A stretch of 6,929 bases of DNA from Oscillospiraceae bacterium (GCA_017521875.1 JAFXBH010000115.1:1-6929); one strand, 5' to 3'; positions 1 to 6,384 are shown, counted from the first letter of the stretch. Made by a program: numbers and translations. Notes: generated by a model not told the origin, from the letters alone.

Positions 1-144
1 AACGCTATGCTGAATATGCCCGGCTCCATTCTGTTTTCCGAGGCCGTGGCTGTCAATGTGCTGGCCGGATCAACCGGCTCTGCCTCCGGCGGCATGTCCA
101 TTGCGCTGGAAGCCTTGGGCCCCCAGTACTTGGCAAAAGCATAA
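1..144 (+). CDS. GntP-like permease, C-terminal end (partial)
   Basis: The frame is open from base 1 and gives 47 residues ending in TAA at 142-144; the start lies outside the window. The peptide contains NMPGSILFSEAVAVNVLAGS followed by a TGSASGGMSIALEALGP-type segment. The small-residue-rich TGSASGG followed by a hydrophobic helix is what I recall from the last membrane segments of GntP-family (gluconate/organic acid:H+) symporters in Clostridia. If so, it is an inner-membrane importer of gluconate, a related sugar acid or a hydroxy acid; the substrate cannot be read from this piece. It is transcribed towards the LRR protein gene (convergent) and is followed 6 nt later by a hairpin. A sugar-acid importer would fit the KDG-type kinase about 4 kb away, but the genes are not in one operon. 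Family assignment is moderately confident, the substrate is unknown. Confidence 0.6.
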   Translation, partial: NAMLNMPGSILFSEAVAVNVLAGSTGSASGGMSIALEALGPQYLAKA

Positions 145-150
145 CATAAA

Positions 151-177
151 CAGCGGAGTGGAATATCCACTCCGCTG
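151..177 (+). terminator. Hairpin terminator after the permease, possibly shared by the convergent gene
   Basis: CAGCGGAGTGGA (151-162) pairs perfectly with TCCACTCCGCTG (166-177) around a 3-nt loop. On the + strand it is followed only by CTTCTATG, a weak U tract; on the - strand it is followed by TTTATGTTATG. It lies 6 nt after the permease stop codon. No better hairpin is visible between it and the stop of the LRR gene at 302, so it may stop transcription from both sides. Confidence 0.7.
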
Positions 178-301
178 CTTCTATGCGCACACCTTTATAT
201 TCAATGGGTCAAACAGATGATAGCGCCGGTGTTTATGCGGGTTTGTGATTCGTTTTATATGAAAGCAACCGCTATATGCCAATTTCTAAAGGACTGTTGT
301 T

Positions 302-2137
302 TTAGGCCTTTTTCTTCTTCAAGATCACAAATACAGTTGCGCCGCCGACCAGAACCACAGCGATAATTGCGCTCCACAGGAAAACGCGGGAATGCTTGTT
401 GGATTCCTCCTTGGGGGTGTTGATATCTGTTTCTGCCCCTTGGGTTTCGTTTGCGTCTGTAGCAACTGTGTTTTCGGTGTTGCTTTGTGTTTCTTCGGGC
501 GTGGTTACTTCAGTAGGAGATGTGGGGGAACCTGTTTCTGTAGGTGTGGTTTCTGCAGGTGTGGTTTCTGCAGGTTTCGTTTCTGAAGGGGTAGGCGTTA
601 TACTTGGGGTGCTGGGTTTGCTACTCTGTGCGCCGGGAGATGGGGATAAATCTTTGTGCTGGGGAGTGGTAGGCTTTACAGGGAGTGAGATTGCCGGCTC
701 CTGAAAGTCTGGCGCTACAGGGAGAGGATCCGGTTCGCCTTCCCATTTCTGTATGGTGTAATCTATTATACTCAGGGTGAAGTCAGAAAGAGTATCCCAA
801 CCGCTGGTGCCTTCGTTATAGTATAGTGTAACCGAACTTCCTGTGTTCAATTTAGACCCCTTTGTAATTGTGGGATAATCTCCAAGACAATGGATGTATG
901 CCAGGCTGCTGCAAGAAGAGAAAGCGTTCACGGCGACTGTCGTGATGTTTGCGGGAAGTGTTAAATGCGTCAATTTTTTGCAAGAAGAGAAGGTAGATCC
1001 ATTGAGGCTTGCCATAGATTCTGAGAGCCTGACGGTTTCCAGTTGTGAGCAGCCGCTAAAGGCTCCGGCGCCCAGTTGGGTAACGCTGTTTGGCAGAACT
1101 ACTGTTTTTAGTCCGGTTCCCGAAAATGCGGAACCACCAATATAAGAAAGGGTGGACGGAAAAGTTGCCTGCTGCAAAGAACTGCACGAACGAAACGCAG
1201 ATGCGCCGATTTTTTCAATACCTTCCGGAAGTTTTATTGCAATCAAAGAGGTGCAGTCTGCAAAGGCCCGTTCGCCAATTTGCTTCAAAGAACTAGGTAA
1301 ATAGACATATTTTAACTTGGGGCAAGAGGCAAATGTAAAATAAGGGAGGTCGGTTAATTTGTCGGGAAGTTTGATTACCTCCAGTGAGGTACATTGATAG
1401 AAAACTTTCTCTCCAAAGGAAGTTACACTGTCAGGGATTTCAACATAGACAAGAGATGTACAGTGCCAAAAGGCGTTGCTTCCAATGGAGGTAGTGCCCT
1501 GAGGAATGGAAATCCACTTCAACTGATCGGATTCCTTTACAAAGCCGTCAGGAATCGACTGAGGGGCGTTTTCAAAAAGAATGTTTTCCAGTTTGTCGCA
1601 ACTCGCAAGGAGTTCCTTTCCCAGTTGTACATTGGGCGCGGTAAACTTGATGCTGATTAACTGGCCGCAATGCGAGAATGCTCTCGCTCCAATCTTGGGG
1701 GAAGCAACGGTGGCATACTGCAACCAAGAACCATAAAATGCACCCTCGCCAATTTCCTGAATACCGGAGGGAATATAAATCTCCCGCAAACCACATTCTT
1801 TGAATGCGCCTGCTCCTATGCGGGTTACGGTATCGGGGATGACAATTTCTCTCAAAGCAGTAAAACCTGAAAATGCATTATTGCCGATATTGGTGATACC
1901 GGATGTAATCACGACCTTTTCCACATCTCTGTAAAAATGATTTGTGCCAATCTTATTTAGTGCGCCGTGCCACATTGTGCCGGTGCCGGAAATGGTTAAT
2001 ACCTTTGTGTTTGTGTCAAGACGGTACATTATACTCCCTCCGCAGGGCCCTTCGTTAATAGGTGTAAAAGCACTTGCGGGAAGACAGAGCAAACAAACAA
2101 ATACAACTGCCAGACATACGAGCAATACTTTTTTCAT
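302..2137 (-). CDS. Secreted BspA-like leucine-rich-repeat protein with C-terminal membrane anchor
   Basis: The product is 611 aa. Residues 1-23 form a classic signal peptide (MKK, a hydrophobic core, then the cleavage motif ASA before F24). Residues of about 71-425 hold some 15 LRR_5/BspA-type repeats of about 23 aa with the core IPxxVxxIGxxAFxxCxxL, such as VEIPDSVTSFGEKVFYQC. A Thr/Pro/Ser/Glu-rich spacer (about 470-580, with PAETTPAETTPTET) leads to one hydrophobic helix (585-606) and KKKKA at the end. No LPxTG is visible, so membrane anchoring without sortase is inferred. Proteins of this family display a curved repeat domain outside the cell and often bind host or bacterial surface partners; the ligand here is unknown. 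The start ATG (2137) is preceded by GTGAGG, which overlaps the repressor's TGA stop, so the two are probably translationally coupled. Repeats 5 and 6 are the most diverged (ELLASC and GFVKES replace AFxxC). Confidence 0.9.
   Translation of the reverse strand: MKKVLLVCLAVVFVCLLCLPASAFTPINEGPCGGSIMYRLDTNTKVLTISGTGTMWHGALNKIGTNHFYRDVEKVVITSGITNIGNNAFSGFTALREIVIPDTVTRIGAGAFKECGLREIYIPSGIQEIGEGAFYGSWLQYATVASPKIGARAFSHCGQLISIKFTAPNVQLGKELLASCDKLENILFENAPQSIPDGFVKESDQLKWISIPQGTTSIGSNAFWHCTSLVYVEIPDSVTSFGEKVFYQCTSLEVIKLPDKLTDLPYFTFASCPKLKYVYLPSSLKQIGERAFADCTSLIAIKLPEGIEKIGASAFRSCSSLQQATFPSTLSYIGGSAFSGTGLKTVVLPNSVTQLGAGAFSGCSQLETVRLSESMASLNGSTFSSCKKLTHLTLPANITTVAVNAFSSCSSLAYIHCLGDYPTITKGSKLNTGSSVTLYYNEGTSGWDTLSDFTLSIIDYTIQKWEGEPDPLPVAPDFQEPAISLPVKPTTPQHKDLSPSPGAQSSKPSTPSITPTPSETKPAETTPAETTPTETGSPTSPTEVTTPEETQSNTENTVATDANETQGAETDINTPKEESNKHSRVFLWSAIIAVVLVGGATVFVILKKKKA
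534..593. repeat. 15-bp tandem repeat, four units, in the Thr-rich stalk coding region
   Basis: Four consecutive 15-nt units start with GTTTCTG on the + strand: GTTTCTGTAGGTGTG, GTTTCTGCAGGTGTG, GTTTCTGCAGGTTTC and GTTTCTGAAGGGGTA. The second differs from the first and from the third by one and two bases; the fourth is more diverged. Each encodes five residues of the ETxPA/T type in the spacer of the LRR protein. Because the unit is a multiple of three, copy-number change would lengthen or shorten the stalk without a frameshift. Confidence 0.85.
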
Positions 2138-2146
2138 AACAAAACC

Positions 2147-2506
2147 TCACTTTCCGTAAGAGTCCACAAATTCTTTGATATCTGCCAGTTCTTCCAGGGT
2201 GAGTGGCTTACAGGAGACAAATGCAGCCAAGAATGCAGGCAAAGAACCCTGAAAATTTTCCTGCACAAAGGACTCACTTCGAATTGCGCGGAATTGGTCT
2301 CTGGATATCTTTGTGTAAATCATACTGTCCTTGGTAACGAAAATTCCACGATTGCACAGTTTTTTCAAAACCGTGTAAGTGGTGGTTCGCTTCCACTGCA
2401 GTTCCTTTTGACAAAGTTCAACCAATTCTCTGGTACTCAAAGGGGCATTGTCCCAAATGATTTCCGCAAAACGGGCTTCTACCACTCCTAATTTAAATCT
2501 TTCCAT
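2147..2506 (-). CDS. BlaI/MecI-family winged-helix repressor
   Basis: The product is 119 aa, close to the usual 120-130 aa of the BlaI/MecI/CopY (Penicillinase_R) family. The N-terminal half fits the winged helix: an A-E-I-I-W helix at about 11-18, LSTRELVELCQKEL (23-36), then the recognition helix WKRTTTYTVLKKLCNRGIF (38-56), which corresponds to the family's W-xx-TTVYTLLxRLxxKG pattern. The wing is about 57-68. The rest (SFVQENFQGSLPAFLAAF and the final ELADIKEFVD helix) fits the dimerisation part. There is no CxCx4CxC metal motif, so it is not a CopY copper sensor. The start ATG at 2506 has GGAGGA 8 nt upstream. It is the first gene of an operon with the LRR protein and probably represses that operon through the dyads at 2522-2563. 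No BlaR1/MecR1 partner lies in the window, so the inducing signal is unknown. Confidence 0.87.
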   Translation of the reverse strand: MERFKLGVVEARFAEIIWDNAPLSTRELVELCQKELQWKRTTTYTVLKKLCNRGIFVTKDSMIYTKISRDQFRAIRSESFVQENFQGSLPAFLAAFVSCKPLTLEELADIKEFVDSYGK

Positions 2507-2521
2507 AACAGCATTCCTCCT

Positions 2522-2538
2522 GTCTATTTGTAGTAGAC
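2522..2538. promoter_or_regulatory. Candidate repressor operator O2
   Basis: GTCTATTTGTAGTAGAC is an inverted repeat with half-sites GTCTA and TAGAC separated by 7 nt, the same geometry as the perfect dyad centred 25 bp away. It falls at the predicted transcription start and early leader of the repressor operon, where binding would block transcription. The repressor as its ligand is inferred from position and from the autoregulation usual in the BlaI family. Confidence 0.6.
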
Positions 2539-2545
2539 CACCTTT

Positions 2546-2574
2546 AGTCTATCACAGATAGACAACACTGTCAA
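2546..2574 (-). promoter_or_regulatory. Promoter of the repressor-LRR operon
   Basis: On the - strand a consensus -35, TTGACA (2574-2569), is followed by a 17-nt spacer and the -10 TAGACT (2551-2546, four of six consensus bases). The predicted start is near 2539, about 33 nt before the repressor ATG. The spacer and -10 are covered by a perfect dyad, so the promoter appears to be repressible. Confidence 0.75.
2547..2563. promoter_or_regulatory. Candidate repressor operator O1 (perfect dyad)
   Basis: GTCTATCACAGATAGAC has perfect 7-bp arms (GTCTATC/GATAGAC) around 3 nt. It overlaps the -10 and spacer of the operon promoter. A lone extra half-site GTCTA occurs at 2576-2580, just upstream of the -35, so five half-sites lie within 59 bp. 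The core differs from the staphylococcal TACAnnTGTA operator, which suggests a diverged specificity. Confidence 0.65.
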
Positions 2575-2706
2575 TGTCTATTTTCTCTTGTGTCTGCAAG
2601 GAAAGTCCTTGAAATTTACTTCTCTGAACCAGAGTGATAAGATAGGACAGACATGAAGGAATACTGCCATCAGCCATGATGAAGACATACTCCTTGACAA
2701 AACGAA

Positions 2707-2746
2707 AACCAGCGCAGCAGAATTTTCTGCTGCGCGGTTATTTTTT
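2707..2746 (-). terminator. Strong hairpin terminator after the dehydrogenase, probably bidirectional
   Basis: GCGCAGCAGAA (2712-2722) pairs with TTCTGCTGCGC (2725-2735). Outside a one-base bulge, AACC (2707-2710) pairs with GGTT (2736-2739), giving a stem of about 15 bp. On the - strand it follows the dehydrogenase stop (2759) and continues into TTCGTTTTG. On the + strand it is followed by ATTTTTTG, a better U tract, so it can also stop + strand transcripts running towards the dehydrogenase gene. Confidence 0.85.
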
Positions 2747-2758
2747 GTACAAAAGGGT

Positions 2759-3703
2759 TTAATATCCCTTTGCCAGATCCACCGGGTCAATCAGTTCGCC
2801 GGTTTGGATAAAGGTGATTACCTTGTTTGTAATGTCCTCTACATACCGCCGATGTCCGGCTTCAATCCGGGTGGCCTGGTGGGGGGAGAGGACCACATTG
2901 CTCAGTTTTACAAAGGGGTATTTGGACGGTTTCAGTTTGGCCCGTTTGTGCTTGGGTTTTTCATCCCAGGTGTCGATGGCAGCGCCGGCCAGATAGTTCT
3001 GTTTCAGAGCCTTGTACAGGTCTTCCTGATGAATGGCGTTGCTTCGGCCCACATTGACGATGTACTTATCCTTCAGCAGGGCCAAAATATCCCGGTTGAT
3101 GATGTTGTCGGTCTGTGGCGTTTTGGGCAGGGAGAGGATCAAGAGGTTGACCTTTTTACACAGTTCCTCCAGCGTATCCACCGGCGTGATATCAGCATAA
3201 TCTCCTCCCCGGTTCAGGGTGAAGGTCTCGATATCGTTCTTCCGCAGAATACGGTTGATTTCCTGACCGATATGGCCGTAGCCCAACAGGCCCACTTTCA
3301 TATCGAAAATGCTTTCCCAGTAAGGGTCGTCGTTGTCATACCAGATACCTTTGCGGAGTTTCTTGTCGCATTCGGTGATCCGGTTTACCAGACTGATACT
3401 GAGACCGAAGGCGTATTCGGCAATCACATTGGAATCAGCGTGGGAGTTGACCAGAGGGATATTCTTTTCTGCCATTTTCTGCAGGGGGAAATTGTCCACA
3501 CCGGTCTTATAGGCGAAAGCCGCTTTCAGGCAGTCAGCGGTTTCCAAAATGGATTCGCTGAGTTGCTTGCCGATGAAGATGTCGTAGCCGGTCAGGGAAA
3601 AATCCGTAAGGCCTACCACATCCACTTGGCCGTATTGACCGAGGGTTTCTGCCATTTGGGCAAATTCTTTGCCCATACCGGCGATGCTTAAGCATACTTT
3701 CAT
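2759..3703 (-). CDS. D-isomer-specific 2-hydroxyacid dehydrogenase (2-ketoacid reductase)
   Basis: The product is 314 aa, full length for the family, and is expected to interconvert a D-2-hydroxyacid and a 2-ketoacid with NAD(P)H in the cytoplasm. Visible landmarks are the substrate-side segment AYKTGVDNF (64-72), the AEYAFGLSISLVNRI helix (about 95-109), the dinucleotide motif GYGHIG (141-146), catalytic Arg in VNVGRSN (R220), Glu in DTWDEKP (E248) and His in LSPHQA (H275). The Arg/Glu/His triad is therefore intact. After the second beta strand the sequence is TLNRGG (R165) rather than the acidic residue typical of NAD-specific members, which hints at NADPH use. The ATG overlaps the kinase stop by one base (TAATG), with AAGGA 12 nt upstream, so translation is probably coupled. 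The substrate is not identifiable; hydroxypyruvate, glyoxylate or a keto-sugar acid are possible, and the partner kinase favours sugar-acid metabolism. Confidence 0.88.
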   Translation of the reverse strand: MKVCLSIAGMGKEFAQMAETLGQYGQVDVVGLTDFSLTGYDIFIGKQLSESILETADCLKAAFAYKTGVDNFPLQKMAEKNIPLVNSHADSNVIAEYAFGLSISLVNRITECDKKLRKGIWYDNDDPYWESIFDMKVGLLGYGHIGQEINRILRKNDIETFTLNRGGDYADITPVDTLEELCKKVNLLILSLPKTPQTDNIINRDILALLKDKYIVNVGRSNAIHQEDLYKALKQNYLAGAAIDTWDEKPKHKRAKLKPSKYPFVKLSNVVLSPHQATRIEAGHRRYVEDITNKVITFIQTGELIDPVDLAKGY

Positions 3704-6372
3704 TATCGTGTCACATCCTTTAATGCTTGGGGTTGTTCTGCTGCTTCTGCTTGTTTGGTCAGTTCGGGGTGCTGGGCCTGATAGGCCTGATAGGCCTCGA
3801 TTTCTCCGGAACTAAGGGCCAAAATGTCACCCCGTACAGTGTTTTTCAGCACAAAGCAACTGGCAGCGTAGTCCAGAATTTTGGCATAATCCTTTTCAAA
3901 ATGCAAAAGACCGTGGAGGAAACCGGCCGCATAGGCGTCGCCGCCGCCGATCCGCTCCAACAGCAGAGAGTCTTTTTGGGTAGTAGCGACGCAGCCGTCT
4001 TCCGGGGTATACAGGCTGGCCTTGATCCGGTGCAGGCCGGGGGATAAGATCTCCCGCTCCCGCAGCGACAGGTATTTGGTGTTGGGGTAGTGACGGAAAT
4101 AGTCTTCCGGGGCAATGCCCAAAAATCCGGTCAAATCCAACCGGCTGCCCATTACGATATCCACCAGGGGTACGATCCGGGCGTAGATCTTGGCGGCTTC
4201 TTCTTCACTCCACAGTTTGCTGCGGTAGTTGAAATCAAAACTGACAGGGATATTCCGTTTTTTGGCTTCGTCAATCAGCCGGAAACAGGTCTCCTGCACA
4301 GAGGGGGACAGGGCAAAGGAGATGCCGCTGATGTGGAACAGGCTGCAGTCGGCAAAGGCGGCATCGTAGTCGATGTCCTCCGGCTTTATGGTGGTCACTT
4401 CCGCTTGTTTCCGGGCGTAAATCACCTTGGCCGGACGGGTGGGGGTGGATTCCTCCAGGAAATACATACCCAAATTATTGCCTGCAGAGACAATGCTGCC
4501 ACAGTCTACGCCGTACCGCTCCAGGTGGCGGATAGCGCCCGTACCCAAGTCATTGTCCGGCAGTTTTGTCAAATACCGGGTGGCGTTACCCATGGTGGAC
4601 AGCGCCACCAGCACATTGGATTCGGTGCCGCCGTAGGAGGCTTGGAAACCCTTGCTGCCGGCAATCGAGCCATCTTTTTTCTCCGGGGTAAACCGGAGCA
4701 TAATTTCGCCAAAGGCAACGATTCGCTTTTCCTCTTTGGGCTGATTTGCCTTGGCCTTTTGCTGGCAGATATGCGCCCAGCGCAATTCCAGATAAGCCAG
4801 GGTTACCAGCAGCGCCTCGCCGCACTCCCGTTTCAAAGTCAGATGCAGACGCCGGGCGTAGAAAGATTTGGTCTGATCCCACAGTTCTGCCAGCCGGCTG
4901 CACCGGGGGTGGAATTTTCTGTGTACGGTCAGAGAGACATGCCGCCGCAGACACATCTGATAGTCGTGGTCGATTTCCAAATCATGGAAGTTGACCAGAT
5001 AGTAGTTGGAATCCAGTTTGGAGGTGGAGATGACCTGCCGATTGGTGCCATTCTTCTGATTGCTCTCTTTGGTGACTTTCACATTGTCCTCCAAAATGGC
5101 CTTCAGTTCCTTGGCGGTGTGCTTGGTCTCTACATAAAAATACAGGTTGGGTTTACCGCCCTCCAGCAGGTCTCGTGCCAGACCCAGGAAATTGCTTTGC
5201 ATTTCAAAGGTCTTATAATCGTCGGGAGTCAGGCCGAAGTTGGATTTTATAGTATCCTCAATGATTTTTCGCATCCGGTTTTCTGCAGATTGGGGGTCGG
5301 CAGGGAAGGCGTTTCGCCGATCTACACCCAGAGACTCTGCCTTCAGAGCCAAAGAGATACTTTGGGCAAACTTATTCTTCCAGGTACTCTTCTTCCGGTC
5401 TCTCTTTTCAATCAGCAGGTAGCCGTCACTGGAGATGATCAGGCCGTTGATGCCGATTTGGTTACCGAATTTGGAATGCTCAAGAGGACAGATCTTGTTT
5501 TCGTATTCATACAGTTCCCGGATACTCAGGCCATTGGCAAATTTGAAGTCCATACACCGGTTGGTGATCAGCATATGGTAGTAGGTAGATCGGCTGGTAT
5601 GTAAGGTCAGGGTGTGACCGTCGTAGGAGAAATTGTTCAGTCGGACGGTGTCTTTGTTGCTGGTCTTGGAGTTTTTATGGGCCTGCAGCAGATCTTCCGC
5701 GTGGGCGATGACGAAGTCCGGCAGCACATGGGCTTCTGCCTTGTCGTCAAAACGCACCTGGGTGTCTCCGGCAATATTGGCGAATACATTTACGGAAGCC
5801 AGACACAATTTGCCGTTCAGGTACTCCCGGATATTCTTCTCATTTTGGTTATAGGCGGAGGACTGGGGATCCCGCTCGTCGTTCAGTTCCCGCAGTTTCT
5901 TTTGGTGGAGGCGCATAGCCTTTTTCCAGGCTTTTTTCTCCTCTGGCGGGGCATCCTTGGCCAGTTCGGCCGGGGCGGGGCACCGATCCTGCTTCCGGGT
6001 GTGATACAGCCGCAGGAACTGACCGCCGGGTTCTGCGTGACTGGCGTCAATGGGGATGTCGGTTTGCTTGTGTTTGCTGTACTGGGTGATGATCTTGTGG
6101 TGATCATCTTCTGTTTTCAGAGATTCCTCCAAAAAATAATCAAACAGGGAAGCGCCCTTGGCTACACCCAAAGAAAGCAGACCAGCAAAGCAGATGGACA
6201 GGGTGTCCTCGGATAATATGGCTTCGTAAATGGCTTTCAGCAGTTTACTGAAGTCGGCCAGAATGCCGGAGATGTATAATACAAACACCAAACCGGTCAA
6301 ATAAATCACCAATTTGACCAGCGGGTGTTTGACAAATTGCAAAAAATTTTTTGCAAATTTCTTTTTATTCAT
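3703..6372 (-). CDS. Membrane-anchored fusion: Nudix-like domain plus KDG-type PfkB sugar kinase
   Basis: The product is 889 aa. Residues 1-80 carry a KKK start and two hydrophobic segments (about 18-38 and 57-76), predicting a hairpin with the bulk in the cytoplasm. A charged helical stretch follows (about 135-185). Residues of about 237-470 resemble a Nudix-like fold: GINGLIISSDGYLLIEKR (307-324), a helix at 363-381 where the Nudix box would be, and GGKPNLYFYV near 400; the box residues are degenerate, so hydrolase activity is doubtful. Residues 549 to about 870 are a complete PfkB kinase: KRIVAFGEIMLRF, GGTESN (581-586), FDFNYRSKLW (712-721) and IGGGDAYAAG with catalytic D812. These features best match 2-keto-3-deoxygluconate kinase (KDG to KDPG). 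No ATG/GTG/TTG lies between the linker and the first kinase strand, so this is a true in-frame fusion. ATG 6372 has AGGAGG 6 nt upstream; an in-frame ATG at 6459 lies upstream of the promoter and is unlikely. It is the first gene of an operon with the dehydrogenase. Confidence 0.85.
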   Translation of the reverse strand: MNKKKFAKNFLQFVKHPLVKLVIYLTGLVFVLYISGILADFSKLLKAIYEAILSEDTLSICFAGLLSLGVAKGASLFDYFLEESLKTEDDHHKIITQYSKHKQTDIPIDASHAEPGGQFLRLYHTRKQDRCPAPAELAKDAPPEEKKAWKKAMRLHQKKLRELNDERDPQSSAYNQNEKNIREYLNGKLCLASVNVFANIAGDTQVRFDDKAEAHVLPDFVIAHAEDLLQAHKNSKTSNKDTVRLNNFSYDGHTLTLHTSRSTYYHMLITNRCMDFKFANGLSIRELYEYENKICPLEHSKFGNQIGINGLIISSDGYLLIEKRDRKKSTWKNKFAQSISLALKAESLGVDRRNAFPADPQSAENRMRKIIEDTIKSNFGLTPDDYKTFEMQSNFLGLARDLLEGGKPNLYFYVETKHTAKELKAILEDNVKVTKESNQKNGTNRQVISTSKLDSNYYLVNFHDLEIDHDYQMCLRRHVSLTVHRKFHPRCSRLAELWDQTKSFYARRLHLTLKRECGEALLVTLAYLELRWAHICQQKAKANQPKEEKRIVAFGEIMLRFTPEKKDGSIAGSKGFQASYGGTESNVLVALSTMGNATRYLTKLPDNDLGTGAIRHLERYGVDCGSIVSAGNNLGMYFLEESTPTRPAKVIYARKQAEVTTIKPEDIDYDAAFADCSLFHISGISFALSPSVQETCFRLIDEAKKRNIPVSFDFNYRSKLWSEEEAAKIYARIVPLVDIVMGSRLDLTGFLGIAPEDYFRHYPNTKYLSLREREILSPGLHRIKASLYTPEDGCVATTQKDSLLLERIGGGDAYAAGFLHGLLHFEKDYAKILDYAASCFVLKNTVRGDILALSSGEIEAYQAYQAQHPELTKQAEAAEQPQALKDVTR
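3775..3792. repeat. Short 9-bp direct repeat at the end of the kinase
   Basis: GGCCTGATA occurs twice in tandem (3775-3783 and 3784-3792) and is followed by GGCCTC. It encodes the AYQAYQAQ stretch in the tail after the kinase fold. It is probably a simple in-frame duplication without effect on the enzyme. Confidence 0.6.
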
Positions 6373-6378
6373 AGGTAT

Positions 6379-6384
6379 CCTCCT
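6379..6384 (-). promoter_or_regulatory. Ribosome binding site that fixes the fusion gene start
   Basis: AGGAGG (- strand) is 6 nt upstream of the ATG at 6372 and is a perfect anti-Shine-Dalgarno match. The alternative in-frame ATG at 6459 would add 29 residues without membrane or domain character and lies upstream of the predicted transcription start. Confidence 0.85.

Noticed and set aside
151..177. Hairpin as a mobile-element end or attachment site
   Set aside because: Its position right after the permease stop and its compact 12-bp stem with 3-nt loop fit a terminator; no transposase, direct repeat or integrase is nearby.
302..2137. Sortase-anchored wall protein
   Set aside because: The C terminus has a hydrophobic helix and a Lys tail, but no LPxTG-like motif could be seen before it.
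2676..2762. Short + strand frame starting ATGATGAAGACATAC
   Set aside because: It reads through the terminator stem, its nearest purine-rich element is too far upstream, and the peptide shows no recognisable character.
2578..2790. 70-codon frame on the - strand in the gap after the dehydrogenase
   Set aside because: It runs through the terminator hairpin, overlaps the dehydrogenase end and the repressor promoter, and its product has no familiar features.
2804..3691. 295-codon open frame on the + strand
   Set aside because: It mirrors the dehydrogenase almost exactly, while the - strand frame carries the intact GxGxxG and Arg/Glu/His motifs.
4090..5604. 504-codon open frame on the + strand
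   Set aside because: It is antisense to the kinase fusion, shows no domain pattern and no ribosome binding site, and is explained by codon bias of the real gene.
5614..6216. 200-codon open frame on the + strand
   Set aside because: It is a shadow of the N-terminal part of the kinase fusion, without a Shine-Dalgarno or recognisable features.
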